Positions 28,636 to 39,140 of a stretch of DNA of 64,000 bases are shown piece after piece. This stretch comes from Mycobacterium saskatchewanense (GTDB taxonomy: Bacteria > Actinomycetota > Actinomycetes > Mycobacteriales > Mycobacteriaceae). A program made the position numbers and the translations under genes. Under the pieces are notes generated by a model. It did not search any database, was not told where the DNA came from, and saw only the letters and a program-made list of their open reading frames with translations. The first letter of the stretch is position 1. The number at the start of each line of letters is the position of its first letter. The stretch is taken from contig NZ_AP022573.1 in assembly GCF_010729105.1 (NCBI RefSeq), positions 1,736,001 to 1,800,000 on the forward strand. Reading direction: 5' to 3'.

Positions 28636-29520
28636 GTGGCCGTCCCCTCTTCCCCAACTTCTTCCGGGGCCCCCGAGCTGCTCGGGATGCTGGCGGGTCG
28701 ACGGGTGGCGGTGCTCACCGGCGCTGGGCTGTCCACCGACTCCGGCATCCCGGACTATCGCGGGCCGGACTCGCCGCCGAGCAATCCGATGACCATCCGC
28801 CAGTTCACCGCGGATCCGGTGTTCCGGCAGCGGTACTGGGCGCGCAACCACGTCGGGTGGCGGCACATGGATGACACGCTGCCCAACGCCGGTCACCGGG
28901 CGCTGGCTTCACTCGAGCGGGCCGGGGCGGTCACCGGTGTCATCACCCAGAACGTCGACCTGCTGCACACCAAGGCCGGCAGCCACAACGTCGTCGACCT
29001 GCACGGCACCTACGCGCGGGTCGTCTGCCTGGAGTGCGGTGCCACCATGAGCCGGGCGGCGCTGGCCGAGCGGCTCGAGGCCCTCAACCCGGGGTTCATC
29101 GAGCGAGCCGGCCAGCGAGCCGCCGGGGGCCTGGCGGTGGCGCCCGACGCCGACGCCGTGGTCGCCGACACGACATCGTTCCGCTACCTGGACTGCCCGC
29201 GCTGTGGCGGCATGCTCAAACCCGACATTGTGTACTTCGGCGAAAGCGTGCGCAAAGAGGTTGTCGCCCAGGCCTATTCATTGGTCGACGAGGCCGACGG
29301 GCTGTTGGTCGCCGGCTCGTCGCTGACGGTGTTCTCCGGCTACCGGTTCGTGCGCCACGCCGCCGCCACCGGCAAGCCGATCGGCATCATCAACCGCGGG
29401 CCGACCCGCGGTGACGACCTGGCCACCGTCAGGGTCGACGGTGGGTGCTCGGAGCTGCTGACGTTGCTTGCGGACGAGTTGACGCTGCCGCTTATCGCAC
29501 AGCGAGAACCATTGTCTTAG
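28636..29520 (+). CDS. Sirtuin-type NAD-dependent deacetylase (class II-like)
   Basis: 294 residues from a GTG. It has NAD-binding [16 protein letters not shown] (about 28-43), [21 protein letters not shown] with the catalytic histidine, a zinc ribbon with CLEC and CPRC pairs, and [12 protein letters not shown] second product would be nicotinamide, linking it loosely to the NAD genes nearby. M. tuberculosis has another sirtuin (Rv1151c); this one looks like the longer class II type related to SIRT4, so it is probably an additional paralogue. Natural targets unknown. Confidence 0.87.
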   Translation: MAVPSSPTSSGAPELLGMLAGRRVAVLTGAGLSTDSGIPDYRGPDSPPSNPMTIRQFTADPVFRQRYWARNHVGWRHMDDTLPNAGHRALASLERAGAVTGVITQNVDLLHTKAGSHNVVDLHGTYARVVCLECGATMSRAALAERLEALNPGFIERAGQRAAGGLAVAPDADAVVADTTSFRYLDCPRCGGMLKPDIVYFGESVRKEVVAQAYSLVDEADGLLVAGSSLTVFSGYRFVRHAAATGKPIGIINRGPTRGDDLATVRVDGGCSELLTLLADELTLPLIAQREPLS

Positions 29521-29789
29521 AATGTGATTCCAGTCAAATGGCGCCGAGCCACCGCTGCGGGCGCGACGAATGGCGTCGGGGCCGATGCGCGCAGACGACT
29601 GCTCTAGCCAACATCCGCACCGGGTCGGTGCAGACCAACCACGCGCAGGTGGGCGACCCGATCAAGGCCGCCGCCGGCAGACGGATCGGACGGGGACCTC
29701 CGGGGCCCAACCCCGCTGCGCCTCATGTGCTGAGTGCGATGGTCGTGGGACGTGCGGCCGACAAGCCTTGGGCAACAGGCGTTAGCCGC
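29521..29789. other. Intergenic stretch between sirtuin and P450 genes
   Basis: Convergent genes flank about 270 bases. Short open frames here show no recognisable protein and no clear ribosome site. No perfect terminator hairpin was seen. Confidence 0.5.
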
Positions 29790-31058
29790 TCAGAACGTGC
29801 ACGGCATGCTGCGGATGGCGTGGATGAAGTTGCCGGGCACGTAGGCCGGCTCACCGGCCTGAATGTCCGGCAGCTGGCGCAACAGCTCGCCGAAGATGGC
29901 GCGCAGCTGTGCCCGCGCCACGTGCGCGCCGAGGCAGAAGTGCACCCCGCCGCCACCGAAGCCGACGTGCGGGTTGGGGTCCCGGCCGAGATCGAGGCGC
30001 TCCGGGTGTTCGAACACCGCGGTGTCCCAGTTGGCGGACGAGTAGAACATCACCACCTTCTCCCCCGCCCGGATGGTCTGCTCGCCGAGCTCGAAATCGC
30101 TTGCGGCCGTGCGGCGGAAGGTCATGACCGGCGTGGCCCAGCGGATGAGCTCCTCGACCGCCATGCCGATGCGATCCTCGAAGGCCGCCAGCAGCCACGC
30201 CCGCTGACCGGGGAAGTCGGTGAGCGCTTTGAGCGCGTGGCTGGCGGTCTGGCGGGTGGTGTCGTTGCCGGCCACGGCGAGCAGCACGAAGAAGGCCGCC
30301 ACGTCGGCGTCGGTGAGCCGGTCGCCGTCGACCTCGGCCGTGACCAGCGCGCTGAAGAGGTCGTCGCCCGGGCGCTTGCGCCGCTCCGCGGCCAGCGCGC
30401 CGGCGACCTGGTGCAGGTACATCTGACTCTCCACCAGCACCTCCAGCGGGTTTCGGCCGTCGAGATAGACCGGGTCGGCCCAGGACACCAACGCGTCGGC
30501 GGCGCGTGCGACCTGCTGGCGCTCGGAGTCCGGGATGCCCACCATGTCCGACAGCGTGCGCAGGGGCAGTTCCTTGGCGCAGTGCTGGACGAAGTCGGCA
30601 CCGCTGCCGGCGGCCCGCAGCTCCTCGACGATGGTCAACGCGTTCGCCTTGATCGAGTCCTCGATCCGGCGGACCTGGCGCGGGGTGAAGGCGGCGCTGA
30701 CCAGCTTGCGCAGCTTGGTGTGCCGGGGCGGGTCCATCGCCAGGAAGGATTGCGACGCCTCGAGGAGTTCCACCGGAACGTTCTCGAACATCACGCCCCG
30801 CCCGGACAGGAACACATCGTTGTTGCGGCTGACGGCGACGACATCCGAACGCCGGGTGACCGCCCAGTAGCCCCGGTCGTCGGGGTCGTGCATCAGCGCG
30901 TCCTCGACCGGTGGGTGCCAGCTCACCGGGCGCTCCGCCCGCAGCACCGCGAACGAGCGTTCCCGCTCCGCCGCTGCCTGCGACCAGAACGCGCGCGAGG
31001 ACAGATCGATCGCGTCGTAGGCGCGGTTGCTGCCCGACATTCCCGCCATCACCGTCAT
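29790..31058 (-). CDS. Cytochrome P450
   Basis: 422 residues from ATG 31058, which has GGAGG just upstream. It has the oxygen-activation I-helix AVAGNDTTRQTASH, the ExxR pair in EELIRW, and the haem loop FGGGGVHFCLGAHVAR with haem-ligand Cys375. The sequence resembles mycobacterial CYPs of the CYP125/CYP142/CYP124 neighbourhood (steroid or lipid hydroxylases), judged only by motif flavour. No ferredoxin gene is adjacent. It is divergent from a TetR gene with an operator-like repeat in the 100-base gap, so it is probably repressed by that regulator. Confidence 0.9.
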   Translation of the reverse strand: MTVMAGMSGSNRAYDAIDLSSRAFWSQAAAERERSFAVLRAERPVSWHPPVEDALMHDPDDRGYWAVTRRSDVVAVSRNNDVFLSGRGVMFENVPVELLEASQSFLAMDPPRHTKLRKLVSAAFTPRQVRRIEDSIKANALTIVEELRAAGSGADFVQHCAKELPLRTLSDMVGIPDSERQQVARAADALVSWADPVYLDGRNPLEVLVESQMYLHQVAGALAAERRKRPGDDLFSALVTAEVDGDRLTDADVAAFFVLLAVAGNDTTRQTASHALKALTDFPGQRAWLLAAFEDRIGMAVEELIRWATPVMTFRRTAASDFELGEQTIRAGEKVVMFYSSANWDTAVFEHPERLDLGRDPNPHVGFGGGGVHFCLGAHVARAQLRAIFGELLRQLPDIQAGEPAYVPGNFIHAIRSMPCTF

Positions 31059-31108
31059 CGTTGACCTCCGCCTGGGTATGACTCCCGTCACAAGATACGC
31101 CGACCATA

Positions 31109-31131
31109 TGTCTAGACAGTATGTCTAGTCA
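31109..31131. promoter_or_regulatory. Tandem TGTCTAG operator-like sites between P450 and TetR genes
   Basis: TGTCTAGACA is a perfect 10-base palindrome at 31109-31118; an overlapping-phase near-copy TGTCTAGTCA follows at 31122-31131, 13 bases downstream. The pair lies between the divergent P450 and TetR starts, the usual place for a TetR operator binding two dimers. The flanking TATG is also shared by the two copies. Confidence 0.65.
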
Positions 31132-31161
31132 AGACGTCGAGTCGGTGGCTATGCTCGGCGA

Positions 31162-31812
31162 ATGCCCTCGGTCACGCGAAAGCCGCCGGCCCGCCAGGAG
31201 CGGGGACGGGAGCAGCGGCGCGAGGAACTGGAGCGCCGGCTGCTGGATGCCACCGAGCGGTTGATGCGCAACGGCGCCAGCTTCACCGAGCTCAGCGTCG
31301 ACCGGCTGTCGACCGAGGCGGGCATCTCACGGGCCAGCTTCTACATCTATTTCGAGGACAAGGGTCACCTGCTACGGCGGCTCGCCAGGCAGGTGTTCGG
31401 CGACCTGGCCGCCGGCGCCGAACGCTGGTGGGGGGTGGCCGGGCGGCAAGATCCGGGCGACGTCCGCGCCGCCATGGCCGGCATCATCGAGACCTATCGG
31501 CGGCATCAACCGGTGCTCGTGGCCCTCAACGAGATGGCCGCCTACGACCCCGGGACCGCGCAGACCTATCGCGACCTGCTGACCGCGATCTCGGATCGCT
31601 TGACCCGGATCGTCGAGGACGGCCAGGCCGACGGCACCATCCGCCCCCAACTGCCCGCCGCCACCACCGCCAGCGCGCTCACCTGGATGGTGGAGCGGGC
31701 CTGCCAGCAGAACCTGCCGGGGAGTCCGCCAGAGTACGACGCGGAACTCGCCGCCACTTTGGCCGAAATCGTCTGGGGGGCACTATATCTCAAGAATGCC
31801 TCAGCGCGATGA
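31162..31812 (+). CDS. TetR family transcriptional regulator
   Basis: 216 residues. The helix-turn-helix is in the N-terminal third: ERRLLDATERLMRNGASFTELSVDRLSTEAGISRASFYIYFEDKGHLLRRL (about 25-75). The C-terminal ligand domain is unremarkable, and a basic N-terminal extension precedes the DNA-binding domain. It is divergent from the P450 gene, so it probably controls it; the inducer could be the P450 substrate. Confidence 0.87.
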   Translation: MPSVTRKPPARQERGREQRREELERRLLDATERLMRNGASFTELSVDRLSTEAGISRASFYIYFEDKGHLLRRLARQVFGDLAAGAERWWGVAGRQDPGDVRAAMAGIIETYRRHQPVLVALNEMAAYDPGTAQTYRDLLTAISDRLTRIVEDGQADGTIRPQLPAATTASALTWMVERACQQNLPGSPPEYDAELAATLAEIVWGALYLKNASAR

Positions 31813-31847
31813 AGCCGGTGGGCCGTGCGGCCGGTGTGATGAGCAAC

Positions 31848-31867
31848 ATAGTTAGTACCCTAACTAT
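31848..31867. promoter_or_regulatory. Palindrome upstream of the MarR-type gene, predicted autoregulatory operator
   Basis: Perfect 8-base arms, ATAGTTAG and CTAACTAT, with a TACC spacer, 18 bases before the regulator start. OhrR/MarR proteins bind AT-rich palindromes of this form over their own promoter. Confidence 0.65.
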
Positions 31868-31885
31868 TAGGATTACGATGCGAAT

Positions 31886-32377
31886 ATGGCTCCGCCGGCC
31901 GCATCGCAGCTCGACCCGCTCTCCCTCGAACAGCAGGTCTGTTTCGCGCTGAGCGTGACCAACCGCGCCGTCCTCGCGGTCTACCGGCCGCTACTGGAGC
32001 CGTTGGGGCTGACCCACCCCCAGTATCTGGTGATGTTGACGCTCTGGGACCACCAAAAGTCAGCAGCCGGGCAGCGGAAACCTCTGTCGGTCAAGCACAT
32101 TGCCACCACATTGCAGATGGATCCGGCCACTCTGTCGCCAATGCTCAAGCGCCTGGAGGGGCTCGGCCTGATCACCCGTACGCGAAGCATGGTCGATGAG
32201 CGTTCCACCGACGTCAGACTCACCGACGGCGGCACCGCCCTGCGTCGGCGCGCGCTGAAGATTCCGCCCGCAGTGGTCGCGCGTCTGGGCGTCGGCCTGG
32301 ACGAACTTCAGCACCTGCACCAGGTGCTCACCCGCATCAACGCGGCCGCCTTGGCAGCGGGCGCATTACAGTGCTGA
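31886..32377 (+). CDS. MarR family regulator, OhrR-like
   Basis: 163 residues. Winged-helix DNA-binding region about 60-115 (LSVKHIATTLQMDPATLSPMLKRLEGLGLITRTRSMVDERS). Cys19, in LEQQVCFALSVTNRAV, aligns with the peroxide-sensing cysteine of OhrR, preceded by a typical LxxQxCF pattern; a second cysteine is the final residue. This suggests a thiol-based sensor of organic hydroperoxide. No ohr peroxidase gene is next to it; the following gene encodes a small membrane protein. It has its own palindrome upstream. Confidence 0.82.
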   Translation: MAPPAASQLDPLSLEQQVCFALSVTNRAVLAVYRPLLEPLGLTHPQYLVMLTLWDHQKSAAGQRKPLSVKHIATTLQMDPATLSPMLKRLEGLGLITRTRSMVDERSTDVRLTDGGTALRRRALKIPPAVVARLGVGLDELQHLHQVLTRINAAALAAGALQC

Positions 32378-32402
32378 AAACCGCCCGCCCCGAGGGAGCC
32401 CC

Positions 32403-32822
32403 ATGACGAGCAACAAACCCAACATCTGGCAGTACATCACCTATTCGTACGGTCGATGCCTGCCCGCCTCGATGCGCGACTGGGTCGCCCACGACCTGGC
32501 GGGCGACGGAGCCGTGCGCCGCCACATGATCCGTTGGGCCATACCACCGCTGTTCGTTCTCGCGCCGTTCTGGCTGCTTCCCGCTTCGCTCTACGTGCAC
32601 ACCGAGATGACGTTGCCGCTCTATATCTGGGCCCTACTGATCTCGCTCGCGTTGAACAAGGTCTGGCGCCGACACCGGCTGGCGCAGCACGGCCTCGATC
32701 CGAACCTGGTCGACGTGATCAAGAACAAGAAACAAGCGAAGATGCACGAGGACTACGCCCGGCGTTTCGGGCCGCGCCCCGAATCCGCCGCATGGCAGGA
32801 CAACAGCAACCCGTTCATCTAG
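32403..32822 (+). CDS. Small membrane protein, DUF5313-like
   Basis: 139 residues; GAGGGAG lies 4-10 bases before the ATG. It begins [26 protein letters not shown], a pattern of a mycobacterial family with DUF5313-type annotation. Two close hydrophobic helices (about 46-60 and 69-85) precede a polar basic C-terminus ([20 protein letters not shown]). It lies 26 bases after the MarR gene and may be cotranscribed with it. Function is unknown. Its end overlaps the convergent proB end by 4 bases. Confidence 0.72.
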   Translation: MTSNKPNIWQYITYSYGRCLPASMRDWVAHDLAGDGAVRRHMIRWAIPPLFVLAPFWLLPASLYVHTEMTLPLYIWALLISLALNKVWRRHRLAQHGLDPNLVDVIKNKKQAKMHEDYARRFGPRPESAAWQDNSNPFI

Positions 32823-33931
32823 GCCGCTTGGACGACCACCAGGTCGTCGGCGTGCACCGCGGGCCGGCGCAGCTCCCCGGGCAGCTCGGAGGTCGACCGG
32901 CCCATCATCGAGGCGAGTTCGGCGGCGTCATAGGCGACCACCCCACGGGCCACCATCGCCGCGTCCGGCCCGCGCAACTCGACGACGTCGCCGCCGTAGA
33001 ACCGGCCGGCCACCGCGGTGATGCCCGCGGCCAGCAGCGAACGGCGTTGCTGCACGACGGCACGCACCGCCCCGGCGTCCAGGGTGAGCGAGCCGGCCGA
33101 CTCGGCGGCGTAGCGCACCCAGAACCGGCGCGCCGACATGCGGGCGGGGCGCGCGGCGAACACCGTGCCCGACGAGGCGTCGGTGAGCGCCGTCGCGGCG
33201 TCGTCGGCGGCGGCCAGCAGCACCGGCACCCCTGCGTCGGCCGCCAGCAGCGCCGACGACATCTTCGACGCCATGCCCCCGGTGCCCAGCGCGCTGCCGG
33301 GCCCGGCGACCACCCCGTCGAGGTCCGCCGTCCCGGACACCTCGGGAATGAACCTGGCGCCCTTTGTCTTTCGCGGATCGGCGTCGTAGAGCCCGTCGAT
33401 GTCGGAGAGCAGCACCAGCGCCTCGGCGCCCACCAGGTGGGCCACCAGCGCGGAAAGCCGATCGTTGTCGCCGAACCGGATCTCGTTGGTGGCCACCGTG
33501 TCGTTCTCGTTGACGATCGCCACCGCGTGCAGCGCGCGCAGCCGGTCCAGCGTGCGTTGCGCGTTGGTGTGCTGGGCCCGCATGGAGATGTCGTGGGCGG
33601 TCAGCAGGACCTGCCCGACCGTGCGGCCGTACCGGGCGAACGCCGCGCTCCACGAGTTCACCAGCGCCACCTGTCCGACGCTGGCGGCCGCCTGCTTGGT
33701 CGCCAGATCCTTGGGGCGACGGGACAATCCGAGCGGCTCCATGCCGGCGGCGATGGCCCCCGAGGACACGATCACCACGTCGGTGCCCGCCTTCATGCGC
33801 GCCTCGATCGCATCGGCCAGGCCGGCCAGCCGGCCGGCCTCAAACATGCCGGACGGCGTGGTCAGCGCGTTCGTGCCGACCTTGACGACGAGGCTGCGCG
33901 CGGTTCGGATGGCCTCACGGTGTGCGCTCAC
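32819..33931 (-). CDS. proB: Glutamate 5-kinase
   Basis: 370 residues, GTG start overlapping the obg stop (GTGA). It phosphorylates glutamate for proline synthesis. Amino-acid-kinase fold: [45 protein letters not shown] and [17 protein letters not shown]-terminal PUA domain (about 280-365) is present, so it is the long form subject to proline inhibition. It is the last gene of the rplU-rpmA-obg-proB operon. Confidence 0.95.
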   Translation of the reverse strand: MSAHREAIRTARSLVVKVGTNALTTPSGMFEAGRLAGLADAIEARMKAGTDVVIVSSGAIAAGMEPLGLSRRPKDLATKQAAASVGQVALVNSWSAAFARYGRTVGQVLLTAHDISMRAQHTNAQRTLDRLRALHAVAIVNENDTVATNEIRFGDNDRLSALVAHLVGAEALVLLSDIDGLYDADPRKTKGARFIPEVSGTADLDGVVAGPGSALGTGGMASKMSSALLAADAGVPVLLAAADDAATALTDASSGTVFAARPARMSARRFWVRYAAESAGSLTLDAGAVRAVVQQRRSLLAAGITAVAGRFYGGDVVELRGPDAAMVARGVVAYDAAELASMMGRSTSELPGELRRPAVHADDLVVVQAA

Positions 33932-35382
33932 GGGGTGCCATCGGATTCGCCCGCGCGTTCGCGGCGCTGACGGCGGGCGGCCTTGCGCTCGGCGGCTCCC
34001 ACCCGCTCGCTCTGCTCGAGCCGCACATCGGTGCCTCGTCCGGACATGGCGACATGTTGCCCCGCGGGTGTCTGCGGTTCCCAGTCGAAGGTCATGTCGC
34101 CGATGGTCACCGCGCAGCCGGGCTCGGCGCCCAGTCGCAACAGCTCATCCTCGACGCCCAGGCGCGCGAGCCGGTCGGCGAGATACCCAACCGCTTCGTC
34201 GTTTTCGAAGGCGGTCTGCCGGACCCAGCGCTCGGGGCGGGCGCCGCTGACCACGAAACCGCCCTGCCCATCGGGCTCGACGGAAAAGCCGCTGTTGTCG
34301 ACGGGCACCGGGCGGATCACCGGCCGGCGCGGCACGACCGGCGGCAGCGCGGCGTTGTACTCCGACACCATCCGCCACAGCCCGAAGATCAACGGCTGCA
34401 ACCCTTCCCGGGAGACGGTCGACACCAGGAACACCGGCCAGCCGCGCTCGGCGATCTCGTCACGCACGAATTCGGCGAGCTCGCGCGCCTCCGGGACGTC
34501 GATCTTGTTCAACACCACCGCCCGGGGCCGCTCGGCGAGGTCGCCCAGGGCCGCGTCGCCCTGCAGGGTGGGCGTATAGGCGGCGAGTTCGGCCTCCAGG
34601 GCGGCGATGTCGGAAATCGGATCGCGGCCCGGTTCGGCGGTGGCGCAGTCGACCACGTGCACGAGCACGGCGCAGCGCTCGATGTGCCGCAGGAAATCCA
34701 GGCCCAGCCCGCGGCCCTGCGAGGCGCCGGGAATCAGGCCGGGGACATCCGCGACGGTGAAGGTGTGCTCGCCCGCCGAGACCACACCCAGGTTGGGAGC
34801 CAGCGTAGTGAACGGGTAGTCGGCGATCTTCGGCTTGGCCGCGGAGATGGCGGACACCAGCGACGACTTTCCGGCGGACGGGAACCCGATCAGGCCGACG
34901 TCGGCCACGGTCTTGAGTTCCAGCGTGAGGTCGCGGGCCTCGCCCTCCTCGCCGAGCAGGGCGAAACCGGGCGCCTTGCGGGCGCGCGACGCCAGCGCCG
35001 CGTTGCCCAGGCCGCCGCGGCCGCCCGCCGCGGCCTCGAAGCGGGTGCCGGGACCGACCAGGTCCGCCAGCAGCCGGCCGTTCCCGTCGAGAACGACGGT
35101 GCCGTCGGGAACCTTCACCTCCAGGTCCGCGCCGGCGGCGCCGTCGCGGTTGTTGCCCATGCCCTGCTTGCCCGACGGAGCGGTGACGTGCGGGCGGAAG
35201 TGGAAGTCCAACAGGGTGTGCACCTGCGGGTCGACGACCAGGACGACGCTGCCGCCGCGGCCACCGTTGCCGCCGTCGGGGCCGCCGAGCGGCTTGAACT
35301 TCTCGCGATGGACCGACGCGCAACCATTACCGCCCGAACCCGCGCGCGCGTGGATGGTGACGCGGTCGATAAACCGGGGCAT
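33928..35382 (-). CDS. obg: GTPase Obg/CgtA
   Basis: 484 residues. The glycine-rich Obg domain (about 1-158: [26 protein letters not shown]) is followed by a G domain with P-loop GFPSAGKSS (about 168), DVPGL and NKID, then an OCT domain (about 340-430) and a basic C-terminal tail. This essential GTPase acts in large-subunit ribosome assembly and stress signalling. It lies downstream of L27 and L21 genes, the conserved bacterial order. Confidence 0.96.
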   Translation of the reverse strand: MPRFIDRVTIHARAGSGGNGCASVHREKFKPLGGPDGGNGGRGGSVVLVVDPQVHTLLDFHFRPHVTAPSGKQGMGNNRDGAAGADLEVKVPDGTVVLDGNGRLLADLVGPGTRFEAAAGGRGGLGNAALASRARKAPGFALLGEEGEARDLTLELKTVADVGLIGFPSAGKSSLVSAISAAKPKIADYPFTTLAPNLGVVSAGEHTFTVADVPGLIPGASQGRGLGLDFLRHIERCAVLVHVVDCATAEPGRDPISDIAALEAELAAYTPTLQGDAALGDLAERPRAVVLNKIDVPEARELAEFVRDEIAERGWPVFLVSTVSREGLQPLIFGLWRMVSEYNAALPPVVPRRPVIRPVPVDNSGFSVEPDGQGGFVVSGARPERWVRQTAFENDEAVGYLADRLARLGVEDELLRLGAEPGCAVTIGDMTFDWEPQTPAGQHVAMSGRGTDVRLEQSERVGAAERKAARRQRRERAGESDGTP

Positions 35383-35444
35383 CGCAGGGTCCTCTCAGGT
35401 ACCGCCCGGCGACGATGCGAGCCGGGCGTCGGCCCCGGAAGAGA

Positions 35445-35699
35445 TCAGTCGGCCGCGACGATGCTGACGGTCTTGCGCCCGCGCTTGACGCCGAATTCGA
35501 CGGCGCCGGTCTCCTTGGCGAACAGCGTGTCGTCGCCGCCGCGTCCGACGTTCACGCCGGGGTGAAACTTGGTGCCGCGCTGGCGGACGATGATCTCGCC
35601 GGCCTTCACGAGCTGGCCGCCGAACCGCTTGACGCCGAGCCGCTGAGCGGCGGAATCGCGACCATTGCGCGAGCTCGAAGCGCCCTTCTTGTGTGCCAT
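35445..35699 (-). CDS. rpmA: 50S ribosomal protein L27
   Basis: 84 residues, N-terminus [28 protein letters not shown], the typical L27 start without a cleavable extension. The family core [23 protein letters not shown] follows. It is 14 bases after rplU and 62 before obg. Confidence 0.98.
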   Translation of the reverse strand: MAHKKGASSSRNGRDSAAQRLGVKRFGGQLVKAGEIIVRQRGTKFHPGVNVGRGGDDTLFAKETGAVEFGVKRGRKTVSIVAAD

Positions 35700-35713
35700 G
35701 TCTGTCGCCTTTG

Positions 35714-36025
35714 CTACTTGATTCCGGTGACCTTCAGGACCGTCAGCCGCTGACGGTGGCCCTGACGCTTGTGGTAGCCGGTCTTGTTGCGGAACTTGTG
35801 AATGCGGATCTTGGGGCCCTTGGTGTGTTCAAGGACCTCACCCGTGACGGCGACGTTGGCCAGCGTCCCGGCGTCGGTGGTGACGTTGGCGCCGTCCACC
35901 ACCAGCGCGACCGGCAGCGACACGCTCGAACCGGGCTCGGAGTCGAGCTTCTCGACCTTGACGACGTCCCCGACGGCGACCTTGTACTGCTTGCCGCCCG
36001 TCTTGACGATTGCGTAGGTCGCCAT
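35714..36025 (-). CDS. rplU: 50S ribosomal protein L21
   Basis: 103 residues from ATG 36025, with GGAG 5 bases upstream. Begins [21 protein letters not shown] and ends [22 protein letters not shown], as in all L21 proteins. The frame stays open for 750 bases upstream into the rne end, which is not coding for L21. First gene of the rplU-rpmA-obg-proB operon. Confidence 0.98.
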   Translation of the reverse strand: MATYAIVKTGGKQYKVAVGDVVKVEKLDSEPGSSVSLPVALVVDGANVTTDAGTLANVAVTGEVLEHTKGPKIRIHKFRNKTGYHKRQGHRQRLTVLKVTGIK

Positions 36026-36260
36026 CGTTGCTCCTGCCTTCTGCTTCGCCGTTCGCCCGCGCTTCGCGCGCGGACCACCGGCTTCCTCGTGGTGGGTCCT
36101 GGTGTGGATCTCAGCGCGGGGCCGCGGCGTCTGCCGGGAATCCCGCCGTTCGCCGGCCAAGGCTTTCGGGCCCGGCCTGGCGACAACTGTCCAAGGGTAC
36201 GTGACCAGCGTCGACAGGGTCAAACCGACCCTCAAATCGGCTGGATCCGGCCCCAACGGC
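36026..36260 (-). promoter_or_regulatory. Leader/promoter region of the rplU operon
   Basis: About 235 bases separate the rne stop from the rplU start. M. tuberculosis has dctA on the opposite strand in this interval; no gene is seen here. The stretch must hold the operon promoter and untranslated leader; I could not place -10/-35 elements with confidence. Confidence 0.4.
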
Positions 36261-39140
36261 TCAGTCGGCGTGGATGGGCGGGCCGGCCGGCCGGCCGGCG
36301 GCGCGCCGCCGGCGGGGACGCCCGAACATCGACTGCACCTCGACGGCACCGCGGGGGCCGCCCACGTCGGAGTCCTCGGAGCCGTCGAAGTCGTCCTCGT
36401 CCTCGTTGTCGTCGTCGTCATCGCTGTCGTCGTCATCGGTGTCGTCGTCGTCATCGCTGTCGTCGTCGTCATCGCTGTCGTCGTCGTCATCGCTGTCGTC
36501 GGTGTCGTCGTCGTCGTTGTCGTCGTCATCCAGCCCGACATCCTCGTCGTCGTCACCGAGGTCTTCCTCGTCGTCGAGCTCGTCTTCGTCGTCGAGCTCG
36601 TCCTCGTCGCTGTCCTCGATGTCTTCGGTGTCGCCGACGCCGCCGAAGTCCTCCCGTCCGGCGGTCGCGCCCGCGAGCGTCCGCTCGTCGGTGTCGGCGG
36701 ACTCGCCCGCCTCGCCGGTCTCGTCGGACTCCTCGTCGTCGCGCCCGTTACCCGCCGCCATCGCCTTGAACATCGGATGCTCACCGGGGGCGTGCGCGGG
36801 CACCTTGGCCACGGTGGGCTGTTCGGCGGTCTCGTCGGACCGGCCCTTCTTCGACCGCCGGCCGCGGCGGCCGCCGGACTCGGCCTTGCGCCCGTTCGAC
36901 GAGGTCGATTCGACGGGGTCGGCGTGCAGCAGGACGCCGCGGCCGCCGCAGTTGGGGCACGCGGTCGAGAACGCCTCGATCAGCCCGGTTCCGAGCCGCT
37001 TGCGAGTCAGCTGCACCAGGCCCAGCGAGGTCACCTCGGACACCTGATGGCGGGTGCGGTCGCGGGCCAGTGCCTCGGTCAGGCGGCGCAACACCAGGTC
37101 ACGGTTCGACTCGAGCACCATGTCGATGAAGTCGATGACGACGATCCCGCCGATGTCGCGCAGTCGCAGCTGGCGAACGATCTCCTCGGCCGCCTCGAGG
37201 TTGTTCTTGGTGACCGTCTGCTCGAGGTTGCCCCCGGAGCCGGTGAACTTGCCGGTGTTGACGTCGATCACCGTCATCGCCTCGGTGCGGTCGATCACCA
37301 GCGTGCCGCCCGATGGCAGCCAAACCTTGCGGTCCATCGCCTTGGCCAGTTGCTCGTCGATGCGATGCACCGCGAACACGTCAGGGGCCGGGATGCCCTC
37401 GGAAGAGTCGGCCGTCTCGTACTTGTTCAGCTTCGAAACTAGATCGGGCGCAACCGAATTCACATATTCGGTGATCGTGTTCCACGCCTCGTCGCCCGAG
37501 ACGATGAGGCCGGCGAAGTCCTCGTTGAACAGGTCGCGGATGACCTTGACCAACACGTCCGGCTCTTCGTAGAGCGCCACCGCGGCGCCGGCCGCCTTCT
37601 CCTTGATCTCGCGCGCCTTGGCCTCGATCTGCTTCCAACGCTCCTGCAGACGGGTGACGTCGCCGCGGATGTCGTCCTCTTTGACGCCCTCGGAGGCGGT
37701 GCGGATGATCACCCCGGCGTCCGACGGGACCACCTCGCGCAGGATCTCCTTGAGCCGCTGCCGCTCGGTGTCGGGCAGCTTGCGGCTGATCCCGGTGGAC
37801 GACGCGCCCGGCACGTACACCAGGTAGCGGCCGGCCAGCGAAACCTGCGTGGTCAGCCGGGCGCCCTTGTGCCCGACCGGATCCTTGCTGACCTGGACCA
37901 CGACGTAGTCGCCCGGCTTGAGGGCCTGCTCGATCTTGCGGTCGGATCCGCCCAGCCCCGCGGCCTCCCAGTTGACCTCGCCGGCGTACAGCACCCCGTT
38001 GCGGCCGCGGCCGATGTCGACGAACGCCGCCTCCATCGATGGCAGCACGTTCTGCACGATGCCGAGGTAGATGTTGCCCACCAGGGACGCGGAAGCGGCG
38101 GACGTCACGAAGTGCTCGACGACGATGCCGTCCTCGAGCACCGCGATCTGGGTGTACCGGGAGCCCGGGTGCGGCGGTTCGGTGCGGATCCGGTCGCGCA
38201 CCACCATGACCCGTTCGACGGCCTCACGGCGCGCCAGGAACTCGGCCTCGGTCAGTACCGGTGGGCGTCGCCGCCCGGCGTCGCGCCCGTCCCGGCGCCG
38301 CTGCCGCTTGGCCTCCAGCCGCGTCGAGCCGTCGATGCCCTTGATCTCGGCGTTCGACGAGCCGTTCCCGTCGGCCCCACCGCCCTTGCCCGAGCGCGGC
38401 GGCCGCTCGTGCACCACCGTGTTGGGCGGGTCGTCTGGCGACGATGTTTCGTCGTTGTCGTCAGCCGACCCGGATTTGCGGCGCCGCCGGCGGCGGCGCC
38501 GGCGGGTGGCGCCCTCCGACGAGCCGCCCTCCTCATCACCGGCGTCCGAATCGTCGGAGTCCTCGGAATCCTCGTCGTCCGAGTCGGACTCGGCGTCGTC
38601 CTCGCCGGCGTCCTGGCCGTCGGGCCCGCCCTGCTCGCCGCGCCCGCGGCCCCGGCCGCGGCGACCCCGGCGCCGGCGGCGGTTGGCCGGCCTGTCGGCC
38701 TGTTCCTCGTCGTCGTCGGTGTCGGCGTCCTCGGAGTCATAGTCGGTGTCGATGTCGGACGCGTCGCCGGCGCCGCCCCGGTCCTTCTCGATCGGCTGGG
38801 GCGCCACGAATAGCGGCATGTACTGCGGAGGTTCGCCGGGGCTCTCCGCCGGCGGTCGGGATACGGGCCTGGCGACGACGGGGGCCGGCGCGCTGCTGAA
38901 GCCCGGGATGTTCGGCAGCGGTTTGGCGAAGATGAGGTCGCGCACGCGAAGCGCGTCCTCGCGGTCCACGCCGGATTGCACGTTGCGGGTCCGGCCGTCG
39001 AGCGAGACGAGGGCGTCCAACACCTCTTTGTTGGTGCTGCCCAGCGCTCGGGCCAGCTGATGGACCCTCAGGCGGTCAGGCAGATCCTCGTGCCCGGTCG
39101 GCTCTTGTGTCGGCTCTGTAGGGGGTGCACCGTCTACCAC
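36261..39140 (-). CDS. rne: Ribonuclease E/G
   Basis: 959 residues from GTG 39140, placed just after AAAGGAGAG. A basic/acidic low-complexity N-terminal arm (about 1-350, with [19 protein letters not shown] and a second Arg run) precedes the S1 domain ([23 protein letters not shown]), the catalytic DNase-I-like domain ([11 protein letters not shown] and VVIDFIDM Asp residues) and the zinc link (CPNCGGRG). It ends in a very acidic tail (about 850-940) rich in Asp, encoded by an imperfect GTC/ATC triplet repeat on the plus strand, then a basic tip ([15 protein letters not shown]). It processes rRNA and mRNA. The overall form matches mycobacterial RNase E. Confidence 0.95.
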   Translation of the reverse strand: MVDGAPPTEPTQEPTGHEDLPDRLRVHQLARALGSTNKEVLDALVSLDGRTRNVQSGVDREDALRVRDLIFAKPLPNIPGFSSAPAPVVARPVSRPPAESPGEPPQYMPLFVAPQPIEKDRGGAGDASDIDTDYDSEDADTDDDEEQADRPANRRRRRGRRGRGRGRGEQGGPDGQDAGEDDAESDSDDEDSEDSDDSDAGDEEGGSSEGATRRRRRRRRRKSGSADDNDETSSPDDPPNTVVHERPPRSGKGGGADGNGSSNAEIKGIDGSTRLEAKRQRRRDGRDAGRRRPPVLTEAEFLARREAVERVMVVRDRIRTEPPHPGSRYTQIAVLEDGIVVEHFVTSAASASLVGNIYLGIVQNVLPSMEAAFVDIGRGRNGVLYAGEVNWEAAGLGGSDRKIEQALKPGDYVVVQVSKDPVGHKGARLTTQVSLAGRYLVYVPGASSTGISRKLPDTERQRLKEILREVVPSDAGVIIRTASEGVKEDDIRGDVTRLQERWKQIEAKAREIKEKAAGAAVALYEEPDVLVKVIRDLFNEDFAGLIVSGDEAWNTITEYVNSVAPDLVSKLNKYETADSSEGIPAPDVFAVHRIDEQLAKAMDRKVWLPSGGTLVIDRTEAMTVIDVNTGKFTGSGGNLEQTVTKNNLEAAEEIVRQLRLRDIGGIVVIDFIDMVLESNRDLVLRRLTEALARDRTRHQVSEVTSLGLVQLTRKRLGTGLIEAFSTACPNCGGRGVLLHADPVESTSSNGRKAESGGRRGRRSKKGRSDETAEQPTVAKVPAHAPGEHPMFKAMAAGNGRDDEESDETGEAGESADTDERTLAGATAGREDFGGVGDTEDIEDSDEDELDDEDELDDEEDLGDDDEDVGLDDDDNDDDDTDDSDDDDDSDDDDDSDDDDDTDDDDSDDDDDNEDEDDFDGSEDSDVGGPRGAVEVQSMFGRPRRRRAAGRPAGPPIHAD
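36386..36560. repeat. Triplet-repeat tract encoding poly-Asp in rne
   Basis: An imperfect tandem of GTCGTC units broken by GTCATCGCT and GTCATCGGT, with an 18-base higher-order unit repeated at least three times near 36440-36500. On the minus strand it encodes blocks of five Asp separated by Ser or Thr in the C-terminal tail of RNase E. Confidence 0.8.

Noticed and set aside
36102..37442. 446-codon plus-strand frame with Val/Ile-rich stretches opposite the rne tail
   Set aside because: The Val/Ser runs are simply the antisense reading of the poly-Asp triplet repeat.
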